From DASRQZ01 sp964571275 (GTDB taxonomy: Bacteria > Myxococcota_A > Polyangia > Fen-1088), in the NCBI GenBank assembly GCA_964571275.1, contig CAZNCQ010000002.1, positions 1 to 64,000 of the forward strand: a stretch of DNA of 64,000 nt. Reading direction: 5' to 3'. A program made the position numbers and the translations under genes. The notes under the pieces were generated by a model. The model made no database searches. It saw only the letters and a list, made by a program, of their open reading frames with translations, and had not been told where the DNA came from. This document shows, in pieces, positions 53,948 through 62,092 of the stretch (position 1 is the stretch's first letter; every line of letters begins with the position of its first letter).

Positions 53948-54928
53948 CGCGCGAACGGCGCCGGCGGAGCCATCTCTGCAGTGCGAGCGCCACGGCGATC
54001 CAACACCAACTCGGCCCACGACCGGGCTCGATCGCACACGAGCAACCGCTCCCGGCGAGAGCCGCGCCAGCGTCGGCTCCGCCGTCGGCGAGCGCGCCGT
54101 CACTCGCCCCGGCTCGGGTGTCGGCGCGAGAATCGGCCTGCGCATCGGCGGACGCCTCGGCTCGCAAGTCCGCCGCGGAGGCGTCGAAGACGTCGGCGGA
54201 AGCGTCGGCGAGTGGCGGGAGGTCCCCCGAGGGTCCATCCGCCGCGCCAGTGACCGCGNNNNNNNNNNNNNNNNNNNNNNNNNNNNNNNNNNNNNNNNNN
54301 NNNNNNNNNNNNNNNNNNNNNNNNNNNNNNNNNNNNNNNNNNNNNNNNNNNNNNNNNNGACCGCGCCGCCGTCGCCTCCGTCCGTCGCGCGATCCGCTCC
54401 GGCGTCGACGATGACCGTGCCCCCATCTCCCGGCGTCGCGCTATCGACAATTTGAAAGCGCACCTGGTAGTTGCCGAAGTCGCTTTCGGGCACGAGGCGC
54501 GAATAGACGCCCAGGCTCCTGCCGTTCCCCAGTCCAACCGTCGCTTGATTCGAGACCGCCAACGTCCTGTCGGTCAATGTGGCCGGGGCCGCCAGGGTTC
54601 CGTCGGCACCCATCACGCTGACGTCGAGACCGGTCGACGCAAAGTCAAAGTTCACGACCGCCGGCGTCGCTGCGCGGATCGATCCAGACGGCCAGGCAGC
54701 CGTTGTCGTTGCAAGCCAGGTCGGGCGCCTGTGCACGGGGCTGCCGAGCGCGACGCAGGTAGGCGGCGCCAGCGCCGTTTCCCGCTTCTCGATCGTGAGC
54801 CCACGCGCGCGACCCGCGAGCGCCGCCACAGCGATCAGCCCAGCCATCAGGATGACCAGCGCTCGCCGCGTGGTGCGCGCGAACCAGAACCCTTTGCCAA
54901 CGCCCCTCTCGAGCCCGGAGTATTCCAT
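53943..54928 (-). CDS. MYXO-CTERM-like secreted protein, interrupted by an assembly gap
   Basis: The gene starts at the ATG 54928 with a signal helix (ALVILMAGLIAVAALAG). It enters an Ala/Asp-rich linker, then a run of 100 N, then more Ala/Asp-rich linker (FDASAADLRAEASADAQADS), and ends with GSGCSCAIEPGRGPSWCWIAVALALQRWLRRRRSRA. That ending has Gly-Cys, a membrane helix and an Arg cluster like the MYXO-CTERM sorting tail. The two parts are out of phase if the gap is taken as 100 bases, so the placeholder is not the real length. Between about 54660 and 54745 another frame reads DLACNDNGCLAVWIDPR, suggesting extra indels. Function unknown. Confidence 0.6.
54259..54358. other. Assembly gap (100 N)
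   Basis: Exactly 100 undetermined bases lie within a low-complexity Ala/Asp linker of a secreted protein gene. The number looks like a scaffolding placeholder. The reading frames on each side do not agree with a 100-base distance. Confidence 0.97.
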
Positions 54929-55048
54929 GACTCTGCCACGGCCATCACGACCTCGCGGTGACAGGCGCGCAAAAACTGTGGCGTCCGGTGGCGAGATGCT
55001 CGAACCTTGTGACGGTTGTCGCGGCGCTTTCACAGTCCATTCTTTCCC

Positions 55049-55924
55049 GTGGCCAGGATGGCGGTCGTCGTGGCGTTGAGCATCCTGCGGGCGCACGCCG
55101 CGGCGACTGCCGGCGCCGCGCCAGCACCGACCGTGAATCCCGACGCAGGAACGGCCGCTGCGCCCGCCTCCGACGCGCGGCTCGCGTGGGTGAACCCGGC
55201 GCGTTGCCTCGCCTCGTGCGCGTTCGATCCGAGCGCGCACCTGCGCCGTCTCGACGACAAGGGCGCGCCCAGCCCGCGCGGCAAGCTCCGCGCCGACGCC
55301 GACGCGGCCGCGGCGCTGGCCGATCTGCTGGCGGCGGCGCGCGAGGCGGGCCACAAGATGCGCATCAACTCGGCGTACCGATCGTATCGAGAGCAGGCGC
55401 GCGTCTTCCGCACGATGAAGGAGCGCGGGCGCGCGGCGCGGCCCGGGCACAGCGAGCACCAGCTGGGCACCGCCATCGATTTGAAGCTGCCGACGACGGC
55501 GGCCATCGATTGGCTGAGCGAGCACGCGTTCGAGTTCGGATTCGCGCTCAGCTACCCGCCGGGCAAGCAGCGCCTGACCGGCTACCGCCCCGAGCCCTGG
55601 CACGTGCGCTTCGTCGGCAACGCCGTCGCCGGCGAGCTGCACCGCCGCGGCTGGACGCTGGAGGAGCTGTTTCGCGCGCGGCCCGAGCTGGGCGAATCGG
55701 GGACCTGCGGCGACTGCCCGGCGGCGATCTCGCGCAAGGCGTGCGGCGCCGTCACCGTGACGGGGGTGTGCCAGGGGACGGTGCTGACCTGGTGCTACGA
55801 CGGCGCGCTGGCCGCCGTCGACTGCGCGGTCTCCGAGCAGGCCTGCGGCGCCGCGACCGGCGATGCGCCGGCCGACTGCCAGCCGCCGCAAGCCAGCGCC
55901 GCCCCCGCCGTCACCCGCGAGTGA
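55049..55924 (+). CDS. VanY-type D-Ala-D-Ala carboxypeptidase-like protein
   Basis: The protein is about 291 residues from the GTG at 55049; an ATG at 55058 and a TTG at 55016 are alternatives. A short signal segment (AVVVALSILRAHAAATAGA) leads to the M15 peptidase domain: INSAYRSYREQARVF, HSEHQLGTAIDLKL (zinc His and Asp) and GYRPEPWHVRFVG (zinc His). A C-terminal Cys-rich module with six Cys (TCGDCPAAISRKACGAVTVTGVCQGTVLTWC) is extra. It would trim peptidoglycan stem peptides in the periplasm. The end overlaps the convergent GST gene by 14 bases. Confidence 0.85.
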   Translation: MARMAVVVALSILRAHAAATAGAAPAPTVNPDAGTAAAPASDARLAWVNPARCLASCAFDPSAHLRRLDDKGAPSPRGKLRADADAAAALADLLAAAREAGHKMRINSAYRSYREQARVFRTMKERGRAARPGHSEHQLGTAIDLKLPTTAAIDWLSEHAFEFGFALSYPPGKQRLTGYRPEPWHVRFVGNAVAGELHRRGWTLEELFRARPELGESGTCGDCPAAISRKACGAVTVTGVCQGTVLTWCYDGALAAVDCAVSEQACGAATGDAPADCQPPQASAAPAVTRE

Positions 55925-56519
55925 TCGGCACGTACCCTGGTTGCGCGGCGACCCGCGCCAGCCACGCGCGCACGTTCCCGTAGGGCCCGAGGTCGAAGCC
56001 GCCCTCGCCCGCGACGTGCGTGTACGCGTAGAGCGCGATGTCGGCGATGGTGTAGCGCTCGCCGGCGAAGAACGTGCGGCGCGCGAGGTGCCCCTCCATC
56101 ACGTCCAGCGCGGCGACCCCCTGCGCGCGTTTCGCCGGCAGCGACAGCTCCATGAGCGGCGTCACCGGGGTGGCGTGCGTGAGCCAGAAGCGAACGGTCG
56201 CGATGTTGGGCTCGTGGCTGTATTGCTCGAAGAACATCCATTGCAACACCTGGGCGCGCTCGCGCCGATCGTCCGGCAGGAAGCGCGTCCCCTCGGCCAG
56301 GTACCAGAGGATCGCATTCGACTCCGCGAGGAAGGTTCCGTCGTCCAGCTCCAGAACCGGGATGCGGCCGTTCGGATTCTTGAGCAGGAAGTCCGGCGTG
56401 CGCGTCTCGCGGCGATCGATGTCGTACTCGATACGCTGGTAGGGCAGCCCCAGCTGCGACAGCAACAGCCGCACCTTGAACCCATTGCCCGAGGTCAGAT
56501 TGTCATGCAACCGAAGCAT
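55911..56519 (-). CDS. Glutathione S-transferase
   Basis: From the ATG at 56519 the 202-residue protein has the thioredoxin-like domain (LTSGNGFKVRLLLSQLGLPYQ, NPNGRIPVLELDDGTFLAESNAILWYLAEG) and the helical domain (FFEQYSHEPNIATVRFW, GERYTIADIALYAYTHVAGEGGF). The NGR-IPVLE and ESNAILWYL motifs bind the glutathione gamma-glutamyl part. A GTG nine bases upstream is possible. It stands alone. Substrate is unknown, since GSTs are broad. Confidence 0.93.
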   Translation of the reverse strand: MLRLHDNLTSGNGFKVRLLLSQLGLPYQRIEYDIDRRETRTPDFLLKNPNGRIPVLELDDGTFLAESNAILWYLAEGTRFLPDDRRERAQVLQWMFFEQYSHEPNIATVRFWLTHATPVTPLMELSLPAKRAQGVAALDVMEGHLARRTFFAGERYTIADIALYAYTHVAGEGGFDLGPYGNVRAWLARVAAQPGYVPITRG

Positions 56520-56639
56520 GTCCGACACCTACCACGCGGCGGCCGCAAATTCTCGCCGGCATCACGAAGCGAGGAAACCCTCGCGCGCGAGCGTTGTCAC
56601 TGACGACATGGCCGTGAATCCCGTCGGGGTCTATCCGGC

Positions 56640-56804
56640 TCGGTGCTGGAGACGACGCCGTCGAACGCGGGAGGAGCCGCCACGCAAACCGACTACTGCG
56701 TCGGCGGCGACGTCATGCACTTCGTCAATCTCGATCCGGCGATCCCGGCGGGATCTTCTCCGCCGCCGACGATCACCGGCGACACCATGCTCGAGCGGCA
56801 GTGA
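56640..56804 (+). pseudogene. Possible 3' remnant of a secreted-protein gene
   Basis: The frame reads SVLETTPSNAGGAATQTDYCVGGDVMHFVNLDP and ends ITGDTMLERQ before a TGA at 56802-56804. It has no ATG start, and an in-frame stop lies about 60 bases further upstream. The reading is protein-like but has no known match here. It could be the tail of a gene lost on rearrangement, or chance. It occupies part of the 297-bp region between the GST and monooxygenase genes. Confidence 0.3.
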
Positions 56805-56816
56805 GCTGACGTCCGC

Positions 56817-58031
56817 TCAACCTGATTGCAACGCCGCGGCCGCTCGCGCGCGCGGCGTTGCCGCCGTTGCGGCCCGCGCGGCGTGCGCGGCGACGGCGCT
56901 GGCGATCCGCTTCGCGTCGCGGCCGACGCCGTGGACCATCGTCGACGAGAACGCGTAGAGAAAGTGCAGCCCCACGAAGTAGAGGCCGGGCGCCTCCGGG
57001 ACCACGCCCGCCTCGTGTTCGGGTTCGCCGTGACCGGACGCGTGCGCGGCGAAGATCGGGGGGAAGATCGGCAGATCGATCCATTCGAAGCCGGCATCGA
57101 ACCCGGTACACCAGACGACGTTGGCGACGTCGAGCGAGCGGCCGTCGTCGAGCAGCGGCAGCCCGTCGCGCACGCCGATCATGCGCGGCGTGCGGCGAAT
57201 CTCCGCCGCCTCCAGCTGCCGCGGCTTGACCCGGATCAGCGCCCCACCCTTCGACATCACCGTCGGGCGAACTTTGCGTCCCAGCGGCGTGCGCACGGTC
57301 AAGATCCGGTGAAACGCCACGCGCAAGACCAGACGCGCGAGAAACCAGCGCGCGGCCAGCCCGTCGATGCGAAACGGAACGTGACCGGTGCCGCGTCCCG
57401 CGAGCCACACCTCGTGCGCGTGCGACAGGTCGAGCGCGATCTCCGCACCCGAGTTCCCCGCGCCGACGATCAGCACACCGCCCGCGCGCAATTGACGCGG
57501 GTTGCGGTAGTCCTTGGAATGCAGTTGCACGATGTCGCCGCGCAGCTCACGCGCGAACCCGGGCACGCGCGGCGTCTGATAGCTGGCCATGGCGACCACG
57601 ACCTGACCGGCCTGGATGGCGCCGGCGTCGGTCTCGATGCGGTAGTCGTCGCCCGATCGGGACAGTCGGTTGACGCGCGCACCGGTGCGAACCGGCAAGG
57701 CGAAGCGCGCGGCGTAGCTCTCCAGGTAGTCGGCCATTTCATCCTTGGTTGGAAACGAATTGGCCGGCGCAGGAAACCGCATTCCGACCAGGCCGTTGAA
57801 CTTGGCCGGCGTGAACAGACGCAACGAGTCCCAGCGCCCACGCCAGACGTCGCCGACGCGGGCGCTCGCGTCCAGGATCAGGAACCGCAGCCCCGTGCGC
57901 TTGAGAAAATAGCCGACGGACAGGCCGGCCTGGCCGCCCCCGATGACGACGACGTCGTAGCGTTCGTCGTGACCCGGGCCGGAAGTCTGGTGCGTGACGC
58001 TGGTCGATGATGGGGTTGCTGATGGATCCAT
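56817..58031 (-). CDS. Flavin-containing monooxygenase-like protein
   Basis: The 404-residue protein has an FAD motif (YDVVVIGGGQAGLSVGYFLKRTG), the early signature WDSLRLFTPAKFNGLVGM, and a second Rossmann motif for NADPH (GVLIVGAGNSGAEIALDLSHAHEVWLAGRG). The final part (VVWCTGFDAGFEWIDLP, GLYFVGLHFLYAFSSTMVHGVGRDA) fits the FMO/CzcO-like group. Substrates in this group are amines, sulfides or ketones. It lies downstream of the LuxR regulator, with 130 bases between them that include a small inverted repeat. Confidence 0.88.
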   Translation of the reverse strand: MDPSATPSSTSVTHQTSGPGHDERYDVVVIGGGQAGLSVGYFLKRTGLRFLILDASARVGDVWRGRWDSLRLFTPAKFNGLVGMRFPAPANSFPTKDEMADYLESYAARFALPVRTGARVNRLSRSGDDYRIETDAGAIQAGQVVVAMASYQTPRVPGFARELRGDIVQLHSKDYRNPRQLRAGGVLIVGAGNSGAEIALDLSHAHEVWLAGRGTGHVPFRIDGLAARWFLARLVLRVAFHRILTVRTPLGRKVRPTVMSKGGALIRVKPRQLEAAEIRRTPRMIGVRDGLPLLDDGRSLDVANVVWCTGFDAGFEWIDLPIFPPIFAAHASGHGEPEHEAGVVPEAPGLYFVGLHFLYAFSSTMVHGVGRDAKRIASAVAAHAARAATAATPRARAAAALQSG

Positions 58032-58132
58032 GGGCTCGCTCCTCGGCGCGCGATGGTGGCGCCGAGAGCCAAGCTAGCGATGTGCCTTGCCAGCGACTTC
58101 GGGCGAATCCCCCAATTTGCGGCGCTGCCGGT

Positions 58133-58150
58133 ATGGGTACTTCCACCCAT
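58133..58150. promoter_or_regulatory. Inverted repeat between LuxR and monooxygenase genes
   Basis: ATGGGT at 58133-58138 pairs with ACCCAT at 58145-58150 around ACTTCC. It lies in the 130-bp region ahead of the monooxygenase start and just after the regulator stop. It could be an operator for the regulator or a weak hairpin. Confidence 0.3.
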
Positions 58151-58161
58151 GCGGGGCGAGG

Positions 58162-59829
58162 TCAGACGAGCTGGTGCTGAAAGGCGAACGCAGTGGCGGC
58201 GGCGCGGCTCGCCACGTTGATCTTGGTGAAGATGTTGCTCACGTGCCGATCAATCGTCTTCTCGCTCAGAAACAACTGCTTGGCGATGGCCTTGTTGGTG
58301 CGGCCCGACGCCAGCAGGCGCAGCACCTCGAGCTCGCGCGGCGTCAGCCCCGCGGGGACGCCGGCCGCCTTGGCCTGAGCCAGGGCGTCGGCGCGCGCCA
58401 CGTCGGGCGCGGCGCCCAGCGACAGAAAGACCTCGCGCGCAAACCCGAGCTCCAGCCGGCAGCCGTCGTGATCGCCGAGCGCGCGGCAAGCCTCGGCCAC
58501 CCGCACGCGTAGCCGCGCCGCGAGATAGGGCGCCGTCATCTCCTGCCAGACCTGAAAGGCGCGCCGTAACGACCGCAGCGCCGCCTGAGGCTCACCCTCG
58601 GCCAGGTGCAGGCTCCCGCGCGCCTCGGCCGCGAGCGCGCCCAGGATCGCGGCGCTCTCGCCACTCGAGCCGCTCGCCGCGGCGAAGCGCGCCGCGATCG
58701 CCTCGAGCGCGGCGCAGGCGGCGCGCGCCTCGTCGCGTGCGCCGAGCGCCAGCTGAATCTCGACCTGCGCCGGCAACAAGCGCGCCTGCCCGAGATCGTC
58801 CGGCGTCGCGCCCAGCACGCGGCGGAGCGCGCCCGCCGCATCGGCGCGGCGCCCCTGGGCCAGGCGCAGCAACGCCAGCCCCGGCTGGGGCTCGCGCCCC
58901 AGCTGTCCCGCGCGCTGATAAGCCTCCTCGGCCTGGATCAGCGCGCCCTGCAGGCGATGAAGCTCACCGCGCTGATAAGCGGCCTCGGCCTCCCCGCTCA
59001 GATCGCGCGCCAGCGGCGCGCGTTGCGACGCGCGGTGGGTCTCTTCGATCGCATCTCGCCAGGCTCCTCCCAGCTGCAGGATCTCGGCGCGGTGCACGAG
59101 GCAGGTGCCGGTGAACGTGACCAGCTGCGGCTGTCCGTCGCACCAGGCGGCCAGCGCCGACGTCCACTCGCGCGCGCGGCCGAGCGCGAACACACGCTGG
59201 CAGCCCGCGATGGCGGTGCAATAGATGAGGCCGACGATCAGCGGCGACGAGATCTCGCCGCTCGTCGCGGCCACCATGGCTTCGTCGAGCAGCGCCAACC
59301 CCGCGTCGATCTGCCCCTGGCGCAGCAGCGCCCGACCCTGCAGGCCACGCGCAAATGCGCTCAGGTCGGCGTCACCAAACCGATCTCCGATCGCGACCGC
59401 TTCGATCGCAACGGCGATGGCGGCGGCGTGGTCGGCCTCGGCCAGGTGTCGGTGAACCACCGGCAACAGCAAATAGCCGCGTTCGACGCAGTCGCGCCCT
59501 TCGGCCAGCCGTTGCGAGCGCGCGAGCCACCCGCCCGCGCGCCCGGCCTCGCCGAGCGCGAACAGCCGAAAGCAGATCCAGAAGGCGGAGCGCGCGGCGG
59601 CGGTTTCGCGGCCGCAGCCCAGGTGGGTCTGGTAGCTCCGCTCGAGGAGGCGCACGAACTCGGCGTCGCGGCCGGTGAGCGCCGCCGCCCAGGCGAACCG
59701 CTCGAGGTCATCGATGGCCAGCAACTCGGCGGCGTCGGCGCGCGCCAGCGTCTGGTAAGCGTCGTCCCAGGCTCGGTCGCGGAAATGCGCGCGGCCGCGG
59801 TCGAGGTCACTGGAGACAGCCGGGGTCAT
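58162..59829 (-). CDS. LuxR-family regulator with TPR-rich sensor part
   Basis: The 555-residue protein has a C-terminal helix-turn-helix at about residues 490-550: GLTPRELEVLRLLASGRTNKAIAKQLFLSEKTIDRHVSNIFTKI. The first 480 residues are Ala/Leu-rich helical repeats of TPR kind without a P-loop, so it is not a MalT/LAL ATPase. The effector is unknown. It probably controls the downstream monooxygenase gene. It is divergent from the coiled-coil gene at 59958. Confidence 0.88.
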   Translation of the reverse strand: MTPAVSSDLDRGRAHFRDRAWDDAYQTLARADAAELLAIDDLERFAWAAALTGRDAEFVRLLERSYQTHLGCGRETAAARSAFWICFRLFALGEAGRAGGWLARSQRLAEGRDCVERGYLLLPVVHRHLAEADHAAAIAVAIEAVAIGDRFGDADLSAFARGLQGRALLRQGQIDAGLALLDEAMVAATSGEISSPLIVGLIYCTAIAGCQRVFALGRAREWTSALAAWCDGQPQLVTFTGTCLVHRAEILQLGGAWRDAIEETHRASQRAPLARDLSGEAEAAYQRGELHRLQGALIQAEEAYQRAGQLGREPQPGLALLRLAQGRRADAAGALRRVLGATPDDLGQARLLPAQVEIQLALGARDEARAACAALEAIAARFAAASGSSGESAAILGALAAEARGSLHLAEGEPQAALRSLRRAFQVWQEMTAPYLAARLRVRVAEACRALGDHDGCRLELGFAREVFLSLGAAPDVARADALAQAKAAGVPAGLTPRELEVLRLLASGRTNKAIAKQLFLSEKTIDRHVSNIFTKINVASRAAATAFAFQHQLV

Positions 59830-59957
59830 CGGACTCCCTTACGCTGAGGCACGGCGACAGGTTACGCCCGCCGGCGCGCCGATCGGCCACAAAGCGGCTG
59901 CCCTTTCAGGCCCACGCGCGGCGCGCTGGGATGCCGCGGCGGGATTAGAATGAGGGC

Positions 59958-60908
59958 GTGACCGCTGACAGCGACGGTGGCGCCAAGGCTTCCACGAACG
60001 AAGGCGACGAGATCGCGCGCCTGCTCGCCGTTCCGCTCGGCGATTTCGTCGAGGAGCGCAAGCGGCTGGCCACGTCGCTCAAGAACCTGGGCCGGCGCGA
60101 GGAGGCGCAGGCCATCGCCAAGCTCGCGAAGCCGAGCGCCGCGCTCTGGGTCGTCAATCAGCTCGCGCGCCGTGAGCGCGCGGCGATCCGGCGTCTGGCG
60201 GAGCTGACCGCGGCGATGCAGGGACCGCGGCACACGGGTGACGACTACGCCGGCCTGCTCGCCGAGCACCGCGACGTGCTGCGTTCGCTGCGCGCGGCGG
60301 CCGAGCACGTCCTCGTCGAGGCGAAGATCGGGGTGAACCCGGCGCTGCTGGAGCGGATCACGCACACGCTGCGCACCGGCATGGCCGATGACGAAGCGCG
60401 GGCGGCGATCGAGAACGCGCGCCTGTTGCGCGAGGTCGGCGATCTCGACTTCGCGAGCCTGCTGGGTGCTGGCGCCAGCGCCGCTGGGCTCGGCGGCGCC
60501 GCCGGCAGGCCGGCGGCCGCGCCGCGAATCGCGAAGGAGAGCACGCGGCCGGCGCCCGTGCAGCCGGCGTCGCGCGCCAAGCCACCCGCCGATGACACGG
60601 CCGCGCGAGAACGCGAGCGAGAACGCGACGAGCAACAGGCACGCGCGCGCGAAGCGGAGGCACTGGCGCGCGAACAGGAGCGCGAGCGAGCCCGGGCGCG
60701 CGCCGCCGCGGCCCGCGAGGCGGAGCAACTGCGCGCGAAGGCCGACGCTTCCCGCAAGCGGGTCCGCGAAGAAGAGCGCGCGGTCGAAGCGGCGCGGCGC
60801 GCGCTGGCCGACGGTGAAGCGCGGTTGGCCAAGGTGCGCGGTGAATCGGAAGAGCTGGAGCGCGCGCTTGAGGCGGCGCAGGCGGCGGCGCGCGGGCAGG
60901 CGCATTGA
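59958..60908 (+). CDS. Coiled-coil protein of a conserved unknown family
   Basis: A GTG start gives 316 residues. The N-terminal part (about 20-165) is helical with AVPLGDFVEERKRLATSLKNLGRREEAQAIAKLAKPSAALWVVNQLAR, a signature seen in uncharacterised bacterial proteins of DNA/cell-envelope association. The second half (about 205-316) is a long charged coiled coil of Arg/Glu/Ala (REREAEALAREQERERARA and EEERAVEAARRALADGEARLAKV). No signal peptide. It is the first gene of a trio; its stop overlaps the TTG start of the next. Confidence 0.75.
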   Translation: MTADSDGGAKASTNEGDEIARLLAVPLGDFVEERKRLATSLKNLGRREEAQAIAKLAKPSAALWVVNQLARRERAAIRRLAELTAAMQGPRHTGDDYAGLLAEHRDVLRSLRAAAEHVLVEAKIGVNPALLERITHTLRTGMADDEARAAIENARLLREVGDLDFASLLGAGASAAGLGGAAGRPAAAPRIAKESTRPAPVQPASRAKPPADDTAARERERERDEQQARAREAEALAREQERERARARAAAAREAEQLRAKADASRKRVREEERAVEAARRALADGEARLAKVRGESEELERALEAAQAAARGQAH

Positions 60909-62092
60909 GGTCGATTTACGCATCGCTCGCGGCAGCCTCTGTCGTCGTCGGCATCGCGGCGTGCCGGACCCCGTCGCCCGGCGTCGCTCCCGCGCCGCCG
61001 AACGCCGCCACCCGGCCGGCGGCCATGAACGTGCCGGCCGCCGCGCCAGGCACGCGCGTGCTTCGTAGCCCGTTCGACGTCGAGGCGCGGCGCGCCGAGG
61101 TCGGGGTTGCGCTACCCGAGCCCAAGACAGCGCCGGCGCTGGTGATGGCGCCGATGCGCGACGTGAACGGCGTGTCGTTCTACGCCGACGAGCACAAGTC
61201 GGTGATCGATCCCGACCTGCAGGCGCAGAATGTGGCGGCGCTCCGGCCGCTGCGCGCGTTCGTCAAGGAGGTCACGCGGCTCGCCGACGGATGGATGGTG
61301 AGCCGGCCTGCCGACCCGCGCTACGCCGGCCAGGCCCTCACTGCGCTCGCGCGCTGGGCGGCCAGCGGTGCGCTGCTCGGCGCGGCGAATCAACAAGGCG
61401 CCTATGAGCGCGAGTGGACGCTCGGCAGCCTGGCGCTCGCCTATCTCAAGATCCGCGACGCTCCCGGCGTCGACCCGACGGCGCGCGCCGCGATCGATCA
61501 CTGGCTGTGCGCCGTCGCCGCGCAGGTCGAGCCGCCCTACGAGCGTGCCGGAAAGACCTCGAGCGCGAACAACCACGCCTACTGGACCGGCCTGGCCGTC
61601 GGCGCGGCGGGCGCCGCATGCCAGGACCGCGCGCTCTTCGATTGGGGGATCGCGCGCGCGCGCATCGGCATCGCCCAGGTCGGCAAAGGCGGCGTCTTGC
61701 CGCTGGAGCTGGCTCGGCAGCGCCGGGCGCTGCACTATCACGTGTTCGCGCTCGCGCCGCTGGTGATGCTGGCGGAGCTGGCGGCGGCGAACGGCGTCGG
61801 ACTCTACGACGAGAACGATCACGCGCTCCGGCGCCTGGCCGACCGCGTGATCGCCGGGCTCGCCGATCCGTCGACCTTCGAGCGCCTGACGGGATTCGCT
61901 CAGGAGCAAGTCACGACGCCGCCGCGAGCGGCCGATCTGGCCTGGGCCGAGCCCTACCAGGCGCGCTTCCCCGACGCGCGCCTCGCCGGCTGGCTCGCCG
62001 CGGCGCGCCCGGTGGTCGACGTGCGGCTGGGCGGCGATCTCACCGCGGCGTTCGCCGTTACGACCGGCAGCCCTTATACTCCGCGGCCTTGA
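60905..62092 (+). CDS. PL5 alginate-lyase-like lipoprotein
   Basis: The 395-residue protein begins at a TTG that overlaps the preceding stop (TTGA). It has a lipobox (SLAAASVVVGIAAC) followed by a Pro/Ala spacer. The (alpha/alpha) barrel matches alginate lyase AlgL: SSANNHAYWTGLAVGAAGAA carries the catalytic Asn-His region (His224), and ARQRRALHYHVFALAPLVML holds the Tyr region of the catalytic site. It should cleave polymannuronate-type uronans outside the cytoplasm. The gene ends in TGATG with the HflX start. Confidence 0.85.
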   Translation: MRSIYASLAAASVVVGIAACRTPSPGVAPAPPNAATRPAAMNVPAAAPGTRVLRSPFDVEARRAEVGVALPEPKTAPALVMAPMRDVNGVSFYADEHKSVIDPDLQAQNVAALRPLRAFVKEVTRLADGWMVSRPADPRYAGQALTALARWAASGALLGAANQQGAYEREWTLGSLALAYLKIRDAPGVDPTARAAIDHWLCAVAAQVEPPYERAGKTSSANNHAYWTGLAVGAAGAACQDRALFDWGIARARIGIAQVGKGGVLPLELARQRRALHYHVFALAPLVMLAELAAANGVGLYDENDHALRRLADRVIAGLADPSTFERLTGFAQEQVTTPPRAADLAWAEPYQARFPDARLAGWLAAARPVVDVRLGGDLTAAFAVTTGSPYTPRP

